The notes below the pieces were generated by a model. That model was not told the DNA's origin, ran no database searches, and saw only the letters and a list, made by a program, of their open reading frames with translations. A DNA stretch of 64,000 nt, taken from contig SGPM01000004.1 in NCBI GenBank assembly GCA_004802725.1, forward strand, positions 62,001-126,000, written 5' to 3'. The position numbers were made by a program, and so were the translations under genes. Source of the DNA: Antrodiella citrinella (lineage: Eukaryota > Basidiomycota > Agaricomycetes > Polyporales > Steccherinaceae). Below, one piece after another: positions 38,993-50,468 of the stretch; the first letter of the stretch is position 1; each line of letters begins with the position of its first letter.

Positions 38993-40865
38993 ATGGATTC
39001 CCTTCACCACTTACAACGGCTCATCGAGAGGCAGGTCCCTCGAGGTGATGCTCAGCTGGACGGTTGTGAGTACTACATTCTACAGCACGCGACATTTGAT
39101 ATTGACCTTTCTCTCCAGTATTTGGAGGACTAGTGTGAGTCAATATACGTGCTGTGTATGACCTATTCAAACTAATTCTTCGCAGTCCCGGTGGCGCGAC
39201 CAGTACGCATCCATCTTCAAACGATGGAGCCGACGCATTAGGGCAGCTGGCGGGACAACTAGGTATCCCTCTCGATAGCTTGACCAACTTGCTCCCCAGT
39301 AGCACAGAGTTGAGCACCCTGACTCCCTCGACGACGCCAACCGATATTTCGTATGTGATACGTTCCCGCTAACGCAAACGCTGAGACTCATTATTTATTT
39401 TTCGTGCGTAGATCGGCCGCAACTTCAACGCCTGCTTCGACAACTCCTTCGACGACTCCCTCTTCTACTTCGTCTACACCTTCACAGACGTCTGATACGG
39501 CATCCCAGACGTCTGCATCGTTGGTTGCGACCTCAGCCTCTGACTCGCAGACTTCTGCGCCGCCAACCAGTACACCGTCTCCAACGGACACTGCCACGCC
39601 TACTCCAAGTCCTTCTGCGACCCCACCTGCTTCATCTGATACTTCATCAAGCAGCTCGGCTACCTCTTCGTCGGTGTCTGAGTCTGCTACTCCTGCAGCA
39701 GCCGCTTCAGCACCAAAGTCTTTCCTTCAGAATAAGGGTTTATCCATCCCGATCATCACTTTGGCTTCAATCGCCGGCTTGGTACTCCTCATCATAATAG
39801 CAACCTGGTTCATTCGTAGACGTCGTCGCAACAATGTCGAGAATCTCGTAGCGGGCATCTCCACAGATGATCTCGTTGGAGCTACAGACATCGAGAAGGG
39901 AAGCGGCCTCACCGGGCACGGTGGAGGAATGGGACATGATCTTGGGTTCGGATTCAACAGACCTCTACCAACTGCTCCGGCTGGCATGTCAGGGAACCAG
40001 ATGTATGAGCGTCCTGGACCTTCCGTCTTCCCTCCTCCGTCTGCTCCCCCCGCACACGTTCCCATGTACTCGTATGCTCCCCCAAGCCAGTATCGTAACA
40101 TGCAGGCTGGACAGGGACCCAAGTCTCGTTCTGTGAACCCATACCCCGCTGGACCTCACACACAAGCTCCGCGAGGATATGACAACGACTACCCGGTATT
40201 GACCAATCCGTTTGACGATCCCAACGGTGTCTACAAAGCTCCCGCGGCCTACCTTCCCCCCGTTGACCCTATCAGTCCACTGGCAGGTGCTACTGTCACT
40301 CGTTCTGGAAGCAACAGAAGTTACCGCAAGCCGGCACCCCCCATGTTGGACGTCGTCGTATCTGCCGAGTCGTCCCCGCCGTCAGCTGTGTCCTCGCATT
40401 CGTCCGCCCAGTCGCACGATTTGAACCCGATGCAGCTTCCCAGTCCGATGAACCCTGCCAACCCACCCTCGGCCAGCAGAGCAGCTCCTGTCAACCCAGC
40501 ACAGGTTGCGCTCCCCCCGACACCTCAGGCTATGCAGTTTTCGCCTGCCGACGCAGATCTGTCGAACTACGACTCCAAGCGTGGGTCGAGGCATAATTCG
40601 ATGCTGAACGGTCCTCCTGCGTCGCCGAGCTCTGAGGAATACTACTCCTCGTCGGAAGGCTCGCATGCGAGGTCGTTGGACCCTGCACTCCCGCAGCTGC
40701 CTGTTGCACCGCCGTTGCCGGATCAGTTTGGGTCGAGAGAGCAGCGCTCGCCTTCGCCGAACAAGGGGAAGAAGCCGAGGCAGTTGAAGGTATGTTCGCC
40801 TTTCAGTGTGTGCAGTGACGATCAGATTCCTGATTCCTGAATTGTTTTAGGTTGTCAACCAGTAG
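38993..40865 (+). CDS. Ser/Thr-rich single-pass membrane protein
   Basis: Exons 38993-39132, 39186-39350, 39412-40789 and 40851-40865 give about 565 residues. Residues about 45-210 form an increasingly Ser/Thr/Pro-rich, mucin-like stalk expected to be O-glycosylated. One transmembrane helix follows ('LSIPIITLASIAGLVLLIIIATWFI') with an RRRRR stop-transfer cluster, then about 330 residues of Pro/Ser/Tyr-rich cytoplasmic tail. The layout matches fungal cell-surface sensors such as Mid2/Wsc-type or Skg6-like proteins, but there is no WSC domain. The N-terminus lacks a clear signal peptide, so an upstream exon is probably missing; the helix could otherwise act as a signal anchor. Tail Ser-Pro motifs suggest kinase regulation. 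Confidence 0.6.
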
Positions 40866-41559
40866 TCGGACGGACCTGCACGATACCACTGTGATACCCT
40901 GTGCAATATCTTCCCCCCGTTCACCTGCCGCCGAAGTGTACCCTCACTCATTCTGTGTTCTCGAAAGTCGAAAGTTCAAGTTTTGTACGTTGGTCGTTAT
41001 CTTATCGTCGTCGTCGCTGTCTTTGCCGGCCATACACAGCCAGGATCTAACTTCAAGTACTTAATTCACCTCTACTAAGTACTCCATGCTTCTTCTGCTA
41101 CCTGTGTATCCAGTTCCAAGCATGCTTGCGCTCCAGAGGCTCATTGTATGATAGTCATCAATTGTTGCTTTTCAAGTCATTATGATCTTGCATTGTGCAT
41201 CATGCCAACCACTATTCAAGTTACGAGAGTTGAAAAGGTCATGGCAGCACTGTATCTGCAGAGCTCTTTTAACGTCGCACTTGAGAAACTTTGACGCGGG
41301 TGTGACTCATTGCATGCTGCCTTCAATCACAATGCCGACAGCATGTCAGTAAATTATGTACAACGAACAAAGTCATGAAGAGGGAAGACAGTTGACGAAG
41401 AGAGACCTCAACATGTAGTACTTATCGGGGTCTCGTCAGAGCAAGTACTGGGTTACCTTTGGAGACGTCGACCGTGGGCGACCAGGCATCTTGTACAAAG
41501 TACTTGAAACACTGCCCATCTTGCCTACCAACATTCGAATCCCCTCTTCCAGTTCACTC
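40866..41559. other. convergent intergenic region, no gene seen
   Basis: About 690 nt between a plus-strand stop (40865) and a minus-strand stop (41560). No conserved frame, RNA gene or repeat was recognised. Confidence 0.4.
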
Positions 41560-44126
41560 TCAAATCCCATCCTCACTCTCCGCCCTCTCCGGCTCCTTCT
41601 CGTCCACACGTACCTCCCCGCTCACACCGCCTCCAACAGACTCCCTTCTCCGGCTCCGACTCGAACCGCCACCTTGAAGATTCTCACGTCGCTCGAGCCA
41701 CCACACCAACGCCGTCGCACCCAGCGTAGCGATGCTCACGCCAATCATCGCCCACGCGCCTTTCGCGAACCGCGGCGCGTCCGTCGCGGGGTAGAACACG
41801 AGCGGCCACCACGCGTTCACCGCGTTGTTCCACATGCTGCGAACGGCGGGGACGTGTCAGCGTATGCAGGGAAGAAGGGACAGGTGCATGAAGGCAGAAA
41901 AATAAGAGATGAAGTGTAGGTGTGAGTGTATAAGGACATTACGACCGGTACGACGGAATTCAAACTGAGGCCGAAATTGAAGAATTGAGAAAGAAGGGGG
42001 TTAGAGTACGTACTTCATTGATGCGAGAACAACCGCGCGCTCTTGATCGTCGTCCACGCATATCTGGTTCGCCCACCTAACAGAGCGCGTCCCCGAACCC
42101 AATTTGACAGAACGGAAGTAAGCAGGGAATTCGCTGTCATTTCCAATACAGGATAAAGAGACTCACGCGAATGTCGTTGCTTGTCCGGCATAGCTGGCAC
42201 CAGCGAGGTCTGTCAAATACACACGGAAATGAGCAATCGAGAACTACCCCAGGAGCCTCGTGAAACGCAGCCAAGCACTTACAGTACGCGAAAAAGTTCA
42301 ACCCGACGGGTGCCTTCCGAACGAGAAGACAGATACTCGCGATGACACACGCGACACACATGTACACCAGGACGGGCCAACGCGCTCGGGACCGTGTCGC
42401 GTCCGTCCATGTCGCGCACACGAGTGTCGACGCGATGGCGAACGCGGTCATTCCCGAAGGATAGTAATCTGCGTGACCAACTTCAACACATCGTCAAGAG
42501 AAACTGAGGAAGAAAGAACCCGCACCAATCTGTTCTATGGTGTATCCGCCGATGGCTTTGAGCCACTGACCCATCAAGTTGTTCGAACCGAAACTTTCCG
42601 TTTCGCCCGATATCGCAAACTAGATCATCGTTAGGGACGTGAGAATTAGACGTTGTCTAAAGCACAAAAGTCATCTGAGACATACCAGTAAACTGCATGC
42701 ATACCATCTCCACCGCCCCAGAACTCGCCTCAACAGACCCCGAGTCGGCCTCGTATGTGACACGTCCTGACTAGATTCCAGTCTGTCAGAACACAGAAGG
42801 CGCTCCTGGAAATGAAAAGAACAAACAGATACATGTATCAGTAGAGTTTGACAGATGCTTTGTTCTGAACTGACCTCTTCTGTGAGGTAGAATGCTTTTG
42901 TGTTCGCCGGTACGTCGGGAAAGACGAGGAAGCCGTAGAAGGCGATGGGGAGGGTAATGATCCCGTCAATGATAAATCTATAATTTTACCACAGAATATT
43001 GCGTTCAGATTCCAGCCGACATTGATTGAGCTATATTGAGAGATACTCACAACCATCTCCAGCCACTTCTCCCAGCAGTACCATTCAAGTTTCTGCAAAA
43101 TTCGCAGTGTTAGTTCTGTTAAACTGGTTGCGCGAACAAATAGAAGGGAAGACACATACTGGTAGACCGCAGCCTGCAACACGCCTGAGAAACTACCGCC
43201 CAAAATCAATCAGTATCTGTTACGAGAACACACCTCTACATATATAGGATGGGTTCACTGACAGCGTCCCAACAAGACCGGAGCTCGTGAATATTCCCGA
43301 GCGTTTACCCAGCTCTCCGGACTTGTACCACGAGCCGAGGATGTAGTGCGTCCCGACAAAAGTGGACGACTCGGCCATCCCTTGGAAAAATCGGATGGCG
43401 AATATCTGCATAGCAGGGATCTGAGATTTGGTCGTACGAAAGTAGGGAACTATGGAGACGTACTTGTTGGACGTTGGTCACTGCACTGGTACTGTAACAG
43501 GCGGCACAGATTCAGCAGATGTTCCGAGGCTGAATGTATGATGCATACCAGAACGTCAATATGCCCCAAGTGATGTGCATACACGGGAACCATATCCTCG
43601 GAGGCACGACCTGGAGCATGAGATTATCTGCAACACAGCATATTAAGATCTATCTGTCTCGAACGACAGGTGGCGACGACTGACTGGGTATCATCCCGAC
43701 AATGTAACCACACGTGAATATCGTGTTAATTTGCTGTGAAATTGGCGTTGACGTCATTTCATTCATGAGAAGATTATGGGCAGACGTACATTGAACTGGT
43801 TCCCGACCATATGCAGTTCTTCCTTCATCCCAGAGACATATGCATTGGAGACATTAGATCTGTCTAAATCTAAGACATCCTCTCATGAGTACATTCCACG
43901 CCAATGAGCCTAGAATCGGCTCACAATTCGTGAAATACTAGTACGGCATGCGAACATGAGTATCAGATAGTAGTCCGAGTCGCAGCACGGGCAAGCGGCG
44001 TACCATGAGACAACAATACGACAAGATAAACCAATCTATCTTCCAAAGCAGCTTCCTCTCCGTCTTGCTCTCCGGCCTGTCTCCCCAGAGGAATCGACGA
44101 ATACTGCGCGTGCTCACAAGGCCCAT
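41560..44126 (-). CDS. MFS transporter, allantoate/pantothenate (Dal5/Fen2-like) family
   Basis: Minus strand, ATG at 44126, stop at 41560, about nine to ten short introns. The start 'ERKLLWKIDWFILSYCCLM' joins to 'YFTNYLDRSNVSNAYVSGMKEEL', the signature of the anion:cation symporter (Dal5-like) family. Further matches: 'GMIP', 'MLQVVPPRIWFPCMHITWGILTF', 'FFQGMAESSTFVGTHYILGSWYKSGELGKRSGIF', '[26 protein letters not shown]' and 'YAGQATTFAWANQIC'. The C-terminus ends with a charged cytosolic tail. Members import allantoate, pantothenate, biotin-like vitamins, nicotinate or dipeptides with protons across the plasma membrane; the substrate is undetermined. No nearby catabolic genes suggest it. 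Confidence 0.85.
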
Positions 44127-44599
44127 GATCGTCGAACTCTCCGACTCGCTCGTGAGGTGTTTTCTTCAAGTGCGTTGCTGGTAAGACCGTAGAAACGATG
44201 CGCAGACGGTATCAGACACGAGAATGCAACACCATGGGGTACGAACTCCGTCGCTGGGAGCCTCATACGATTCTGAATATGGAGCCATGTGGGTTTTGGA
44301 TTTCTTTTTTCTCCGGACGCTGCAGCGCTTCGCGATCTTGCTCACCAGCGCGCCGATTGGATAAGATTAGATTCATTTATGAAATTTATTAAATCTTATC
44401 TATAGCAGCGATCGACACGGCGGATCCGAACTTCAAGTTCGGTGCAAGCTTGTTCGAGATGCAACAAGGCGTATTCTCAGTGACAAGGACTTCCGGGGGG
44501 GGGGGGGGGGGAATACGAAAGTGAGCTGAGGAGCGCCGCTGCCTGGTTTTGACCCTGACTTCAGTTGACTCATATGTTAACGCACATCCTCTCTGCAAC
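44127..44599. other. intergenic, MFS upstream region with a 15-G run
   Basis: Upstream region of the MFS gene. No gene is recognised. It includes an unusually long G homopolymer (44497-44511). Confidence 0.4.
44497..44511 (+). repeat. homopolymer run of 15 G
   Basis: Fifteen consecutive G in an intergenic region, rare in this otherwise homopolymer-poor window. Likely length-variable and possibly an assembly or sequencing artefact. Confidence 0.8.
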
Positions 44600-44824
44600 A
44601 TGACTGATAAAATCTTCACTACAGCACGAGGCGACACCTTCTCCGTCGACCGCTGCATCGATATCATGATAAACGATCGGAAGCTGTGGCCGCAGATATA
44701 CGCAGTCTCTCAGCTTGCCACAGAACTGACAAACGCCACAGGCAGCAGTCAATTGCGATGCCAAGTATGTCTAGAAGGCACTCCGGCCCTGGGTCGGGAC
44801 GCGCGACACTGTGGCCACATATAA
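44600..44824 (+). CDS. possible first exon or truncated small gene
   Basis: From the ATG at 44600 the frame has ordinary protein-like composition for 55 residues ('MTDKIFTTARGDTFSVDRC', then 'INDRKLWPQIYAVSQLATEL') and reaches a good donor, CAA|gtatgt, at 44765. Read through, it stops at 44824 inside the 94-bp tandem repeat. No downstream exon was identified, so this may be a gene remnant cut by the repeat, or chance. The family is not recognised. Confidence 0.3.
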   Translation: MTDKIFTTARGDTFSVDRCIDIMINDRKLWPQIYAVSQLATELTNATGSSQLRCQVCLEGTPALGRDARHCGHI

Positions 44825-44974
44825 CGGAAGTGACAACCGTCGTGGGACTATCGAATATTGATTCGATGAGCTGTGACATCCCCTGGGTCGGGACGCGGCA
44901 CTGTGGCCGCAGATAACGACAGTGACTACCGTCGTGGTATCGTCGAATATTGGATCGTTGGGCTGTTGCACCGT
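44787..44974. repeat. imperfect tandem duplication, 94-bp unit, two copies
   Basis: The unit starting 'ccctgggtcgggacgc' at 44787 recurs at 44881. Both copies share blocks around 'cactgtggcc', 'agtgac', 'accgtcgtgg' and 'tcgaatatt', with scattered substitutions and small indels. A 15-nt match to the middle of the unit (ctgtggccgcagata) also occurs upstream at about 44686, so part of the repeat may derive from the adjacent exon-like sequence. Confidence 0.75.
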
Positions 44975-45193
44975 TGAATCGATGATGACTACGTAACGTC
45001 GAGAAGCGTAGTGGTGGCAGCGCGCCGATCGGACTGGTTCGAAATTCGAATGTCGGATGACGAACGGTGAACAGAACGCAGTCACTTGATGATCATGGAG
45101 GAATCTCCGCTGATAGTAGCAGGCAGAAGACGCAGACAAGAGTCATATATATTTTGAAGCCTAAGGGTAGAGAGCCGCCTGGACTTGTCCATG

Positions 45194-45514
45194 CTAGTAA
45201 CTTTGAAAGCTACGTTCCCACGCGATGATGTAGTCGGTGATGTATTCGGGGTCATAAGGTGCGACCCACACAAAGGCGAGTTTTGTCTCGACCAGAGGTT
45301 CGTGTTTGAGACGCAAGTTGCGCAGACGAACAAGCCAAAGAGGGGTCTGAATGGTGTCGTTCGATAGCTGCGATCTGAAGGTACCACACGGGCCCGGAAT
45401 GATATGCGATCTGCCTGGAGGAAGCAGCGCGGGCGGCCGGGGCGCTATGGAGGGGGACGGTATCAGCACGCTGGGGTCGTGCGTCGAAACTCGCGGAACA
45501 TCGTTGGAGGACAT
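45194..45514 (-). CDS. possible small hypothetical protein (106 aa)
   Basis: A minus-strand frame from the ATG at 45514 to the TAG at 45194. The first half is Pro/Ser-rich; the second has a plausible folded-protein composition ('LRNLRLKHEPLVETKLAFVW', 'DPEYITDYIIAWERSF'). No family, intron or domain is recognised. It could be a real lineage-specific gene or a chance frame. Confidence 0.3.
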   Translation of the reverse strand: MSSNDVPRVSTHDPSVLIPSPSIAPRPPALLPPGRSHIIPGPCGTFRSQLSNDTIQTPLWLVRLRNLRLKHEPLVETKLAFVWVAPYDPEYITDYIIAWERSFQSY

Positions 45515-46169
45515 CAGTGACGAGAAGGGGGCCAAGGAAAAGAGTCGGATGACCGATGCCGAGAAGCCGGGATCACATAATGGGACTTGCCGAGAGAGAC
45601 CTCCTCCCGCTGCCCTCTTCAGTCCCTTCCTCCGAACCCTCCATCCCCCGCTGGACCCACAACCTTGCCACCTTCGTACCATGAGGGGGATATTCCGGGA
45701 TACTTGCTGGGGCAATAAGAATGCGTTTCTGGCCGATTCGTGACTCGGATGGAAAGATTTCGACACTTGGGATGTCTTACGTGTCCCACATTTCACTCAG
45801 GTTACTGCACTAGACAAACACAAGATTGGACTCTCTCCCAAATCGCATTCTCTTTGTTCCGACTGATCCGCAGCAGCTCTTTTTTCCCACTGCGTATCCT
45901 GACTCCCGGAGGCCTTGGCAGCTTAGCCTTTAGCCCTTTAGTCAGACACTCTGTACCATCCGACGCCGGTCTCTCTCAATCTGTCGCTTAGTTGATAGAC
46001 GATCCAATCTCTACACCGTTCTTACCAACATACCTTTGTCGTTGTTATTGTGACTGTTTACCCCAATGCTGGCTCGACGTTTCTCAGCTATCCTCCTTCT
46101 CAATGTCCGATTTTCGCCGTAGCACCGTTTCTAGTCAGCCTCACATTCGCGCTTACCCCCTTTTCCGTT

Positions 46170-46233
46170 ATATACCCGTCCCCCCGCCCCTTCTCCTCAC
46201 CGTACCCCCTGTCTCCCTCTCTCCGCACACACC
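46170..46233 (+). promoter_or_regulatory. pyrimidine-rich leader before the YTP1-family gene
   Basis: A C/T-dominated tract ending just before the ATG at 46234. Such CT tracts often mark transcription start regions of well-expressed fungal genes. Confidence 0.45.
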
Positions 46234-48409
46234 ATGAGGTCCCACTGGCGAACCCTCCCCTTCCTCGTTGCCGCCGTTGCCGCCGTCTTTACCCTCGCCG
46301 CCCCTCCGTCTGCCTTACAAGCGGATGCTCTCAACCAGGTCGAGTATGCTCCCCAGCACGAGAGCCTGCTCTACCGCAGGGACGAGCACGGGCACCATCA
46401 CATGGGTCCACCCAAAACCGTTCTGAACGAGACCGAGATCCTCAGATCACACGCACCGACGCCCCCTTCTTACTACACCGTCGACTTTGAAGATGCTGTT
46501 TCTGGAGAACACGGGCATGCTGGTTTGATGGGTGCCCATATTATCTTTATGAGTCTCGCCTTCTTTGGTGCTCTACCAGTAGGTGCGTACTCCACCCGTT
46601 CTCCTATCCTAGATTACCGACCAATTCCACTGTATTTCGCTCCTAGGTATCGCACTGCGGTCTGTGAAGCATGCTTGGCACGGATTTTCCATGATCCTGT
46701 TCTATGTTTTCGTTATCCTCGGACTCGCCGCGGGCGGACTCTACAACAAGCTTACCCCCAACATGTAAGGATCATTTAAATCATTACATCACGTGTTTTG
46801 TATCGCTCAACATACTTGGCGCCACCCATTTTTCTTCGTTCGTTTCGACAGGTATGAGGGAAACAAGCACGGTCTTCAAGGATACTTGATCCTCCTCCTC
46901 GCAGTAGGCATCTCAACGATGGACCTCATCGCCCTGGTGAGCCGTTTGGTCGGTTATATCACGGCTGTTCGCTCCGGCGAGGAGACTTTCGGTGTCAGGG
47001 CTGCCTGGAACATCATCGTCCTGGATCGCGAAGCTCATACTCGCGCCGATCCCGCCGAATATTCTAACTTAGTCGCTGAACCAGAGGAGTACGACGCCGC
47101 GGAACTCAAGGCTCGGGAGATGGAGGAAGAGGCGGAAGCGGAACCCATTCATATTAGACGGGCGCATTTTGTGGAGCCCATTGATACCAGCATTGCCCCC
47201 AACCACGATAATCACGACGACCATGACGACCATGACGAAACTGCACAGTGGGCGAACAGTGTCGAGCCTCCCGGAGACAGGTACCCTCGATCGGCTGCTT
47301 CAGATCGCACACTGTTCGGTCCACGATCGCCCAGAGGCTCTCTCCACTCAGACGATACACTGCACGAAACAACCCATTGGATCTCCACTAAAACCTCGCT
47401 GCTCAAGCGCATCGGACGCGGTATTTTTGCGACAGCAGAGCGCATTCTGGTGTTTGCGGGGTACTTGCAAGTGGTCACCGGAATAGTGGATTATACCGGA
47501 GGCTGCCGACAGAATTGGATCAATGGTTGTTTGGCTCACCTGATCAGTGCGTGCTCATAGTTCTGCGTTCTGCCGTCACATTTCTGACGAACTTTTGCAG
47601 AGGGCTCTATCTTTTGGGCTTACGGCCTCGTCACCTTCGCGCGATTCTTGGGTTCCTTTTCGTCCCTCGGGTGGGCATGGAACAGGGCACCTTCCCGATC
47701 GTACCCCTCCGCTGAATTCGTCGAGTCCTTCGTGATCTTCCTGTACGGCATCACCAACACCTGGATGGAACGCTTCGGCGCACTTCCTGGTGACCCTTTC
47801 ACGACAAAACAAGTGCAGCACATCAGTATCGCGGTCATGTTCTGGTTCGCCGGATTGGTCGGTATGGGTATCGAGTCGAAGAGGGTCCGGAGATGGCTTG
47901 CATCAGGTTCCACAGCAGCCGTTCCAGTAGCTAAACGTTCTCAAGAGGCCGTCGCAGAACCTCCAAGCTACATCGCCAGCTTCAACCCCTTCCCTGCACT
48001 CTGCATTGGTATCACCGGCGCCGCCATGGCTGCACACGCCCAGGAGTACGTCTTCCAAGTGCAGATCCACATGCTCTGGGGCAACCTCCTCACCGCCTTC
48101 GCCGTTCTGCGCTGCCTGACCTACTTCTTCATGTGGCTGGGCCCGCCACGCTCGATCCTCCCCTCTCGGCCTCCGACTGAGGCTCTCGCGTCGTTCTTCC
48201 TCGCGTGCGGTGGCTTGGTGTTTATGTTCTCGATGGAGGAGGTGACGATTGCTGCGATGCGCCGAGGACACGACGATATGATGATGTTCTTGAACGTTGC
48301 TGTCGCGGTGACGTGTTTGGCGTTCTGCTGGACCTTGGGCGTTGTGGCGTTCAAGGGGTGGCTGAAAAGTCATACCCATGCGTCGATGACGTTCCACAGT
48401 TCGGCATGA
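46234..48409 (+). CDS. YTP1-family integral membrane protein
   Basis: Four exons (46234-46582, 46647-46764, 46852-47546, 47601-48409), about 656 residues. A signal peptide (residues 1-30, Ala/Val-rich) is followed by a His-rich lumenal segment ('EHGHHHM') and the DUF2427-type first half ('HAGLMGAHIIFMSLAFFGALPVGI', 'HGFSMILFYVFVILGLAAGGLYNKL'). An acidic loop with an HDNHDDHDDHDE cluster (possible metal binding) precedes the YTP1 C-terminal domain ('VFAGYLQVVTGIVDYTGGC', 'GSIFWAYGLVTFARFLG', 'AAHAQEYVFQVQIHMLWG'). About ten membrane helices are expected. Yeast Ytp1 function is unknown; expression there is linked to respiratory growth. Conserved His in membrane helices hint at metal or haem, which is inference. 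Confidence 0.88.
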
Positions 48410-49088
48410 TACTAATAGTGGGGTGTTATTCTCTGGTTGTTGTTGTTGTTGTTTTTCCTGTTGTCGTTGTTGTTGTTTACTTGGGTTTATCCTCACATTT
48501 CTTCCTCTCCATATACTGCTACCTCACTTACCGTTTTCATAGAGCGTGCTCGCTGTAATTGCCCCGTTCATCCCATTCCACTTCTACTGATGTCCGGAAG
48601 TTGACGACTTACTGTACATTATCCCCCAAATGTCACCCTTCACATATAGCTGTATTACGAGACTGACTTCACCCCTTCCACCCTCATCCACCTCCCTAAT
48701 TTCTTTCTTACCCACGCCGTTCCGTTTTTGACGACGCGACACACACACACCCTCGCAATATCATGAAACGAATACCCGATTCACTACGAGTAATAAAAAA
48801 AGTTACTTCGATCGTCGTGGGCCGCGGATGTATTTTACATCGATGTTCTGGAACCAAGTGATCCATCATCTTTCGTCAGTGGTGACGCAGTGTAGGTGGA
48901 TCGGTATTTCGGAATACAGTCATTCCGACGATATGGCGGGGCTCCCCGGTATTTCTTGGTCGCGAGGGGGGTTGCGGACAAGATAAGTTACCGAGTGGCG
49001 CGCGGTGAGGAGTGGACAAAGTAGAAGCGTGGGCGTTGTATAGTCTGAGTTCAGAGATATGTAAACGTACGTTTCAGCAAGCTACATT
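48410..49088. other. convergent 3' intergenic region with microsatellites
   Basis: Between the YTP1 stop (plus) and the COQ2 stop (minus). Contains a GTT-rich microsatellite (48436-48477) and a short AC repeat (about 48738-48751). No gene recognised. Confidence 0.45.
48436..48477 (+). repeat. GTT/TTG-type trinucleotide microsatellite
   Basis: Interrupted run of gtt units just after the YTP1-family stop codon, so it is probably transcribed in the 3' UTR. Confidence 0.7.
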
Positions 49089-50468
49089 TTAGGCCAGTAA
49101 TGCGGGCCAGTTCATCTCCACGGTCAAAAGCCCATAATCCACCGCAGCACCAGCGAATATCCAGGCACCCGCCCACCCGCACCCGACGAAGCCCTTCCAA
49201 CAGCTCGCTCTCGACTGGAAGTCCGTCCGCACCAATATCCCCGCCAACTTCCACGCCGCAGCTCCGACCCCGACGAAAAACGGCCACGTCTGCGCGTTGA
49301 GGTACCCCGCGAATGCGATCAGCGTGAGCGACGACGCGGAGATGGAGGACAGGATGAACTGGGTGTGTGTGCCGAAGAGGAGGGCGGTGGACCGGATCCC
49401 GACGAGCGCGTCGTCGACTTTGTCTTGATGCGCGTAGATGGTGTCGTAGACCAGTGTCCAGCAGAACGACCCGATGTATAGGGGGAGACAGACGCTCCAG
49501 GCGGTTTGGCCGGCAATGGCGGACCAGCCGAGAAGAGCACCCCAGTTGAATACCAGCCCTGTGGAGTAATGAGGGAGTGGGAAGGACGAAGGGTAGTGAA
49601 ATAGCTTACCCAGGACGGCTTGAGGCCAGTATGTTACACGCTTCATGAAGGGGTAGACGACCACGAGTGAGAGTGACGATGCACCTAAGCATATGCTGGA
49701 ATATCATACCCACTTTAGCTTCCCGAAGAATGTCTATTGGGATGCTGATAACGACGTACCTATACCAATTCAGCTGGGTCAACACCGCGAGACCCGCACT
49801 TAGCTGCACCCCCAAGAACGCAAAAGCCTGAACAGGCGTAATGTCACCACGAGCCAACGGTCGGTCTTTCGTCCGTTCTTCCTTCACCAAGCGGCCATTC
49901 ATTCAGCACATCCCAGTTCACGCATCAGGGGATGGAGAAGGGGAAACTCACCAACTGCACGGTCCAACTTCCGGTCCCACATGTCGTTGATAATGCACCC
50001 CGCTCCGCGCATAATGACAGACCCTACACCGAACAAGCCCATGTACTTCGCCCATATAACGAAAGGGACTTCCATGTGGTAGGAGGCCATTGTAATTGAC
50101 CACGCTAAACAACATACGACATAAGATAGGGTTGCGTGAGGATATGGCTTGAGAGACGCACCACAGGGGAGATACAGCAGGGCCGAACCTATGGGCTTGT
50201 CGGCACGTATGAGGTGCACATATGGTTGTGCTTTCGGTGGGAGACGGTCAATCCATGATGCAGGTAGTGGAGTGGGTGTTGGCTCGGATATTGTCGTCAG
50301 TGAACGCGACGGTGCGCGAACGCTTGTAAAGGTTTTGGTCGCATGCAGACGCAGAGCCCAGTACGTATTTTTGGAAGGCATTGCAAAGCGACTGAGACGC
50401 GACGCAGAGCATATTGGGAGGCGAGTGTTACGGACGAAAGCAAACCGCATTTTGAGACTGCTGCTCAT
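49089..50468 (-). CDS. COQ2: 4-hydroxybenzoate polyprenyltransferase (ubiquinone biosynthesis)
   Basis: Minus strand, ATG at 50468, stop at 49089, five exons. The first 60 residues are Arg/Ser-rich without acids, a mitochondrial presequence. The UbiA domain contains the first prenyl-diphosphate motif '[23 protein letters not shown]' (Asp-rich, split by an intron after 'DRAV') and the second '[13 protein letters not shown]', as in Coq2 and UbiA. About eight membrane helices follow ('[21 protein letters not shown]', '[19 protein letters not shown]', and others). The enzyme attaches the polyprenyl chain to 4-hydroxybenzoate in the inner mitochondrial membrane. The frame across the 'AV|ER' join needs acceptor 'ggaag'. 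Confidence 0.93.

Larger units (their letters stand above)
44975..46233. other. gene-poor region and YTP1 promoter
   Basis: Apart from a weak minus-strand candidate (45194-45514) I see no supported gene. The last 200 bases before 46234 are strongly C/T-rich, consistent with the promoter and leader of the YTP1-family gene. Confidence 0.4.

Noticed and set aside
42260..42634. Plus-strand 124-codon open frame inside the MFS gene
   Set aside because: Antisense shadow of exons encoding clear MFS transmembrane segments.
45036..45052. GGTTCGAA-like motif resembling a tRNA B box
   Set aside because: The bases after it do not match the B-box consensus, and no A box or cloverleaf could be drawn around it.
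45351..45743. Plus-strand 130-codon open frame
   Set aside because: Gly/Arg/Pro-rich shadow of the opposite-strand frame with no motif.
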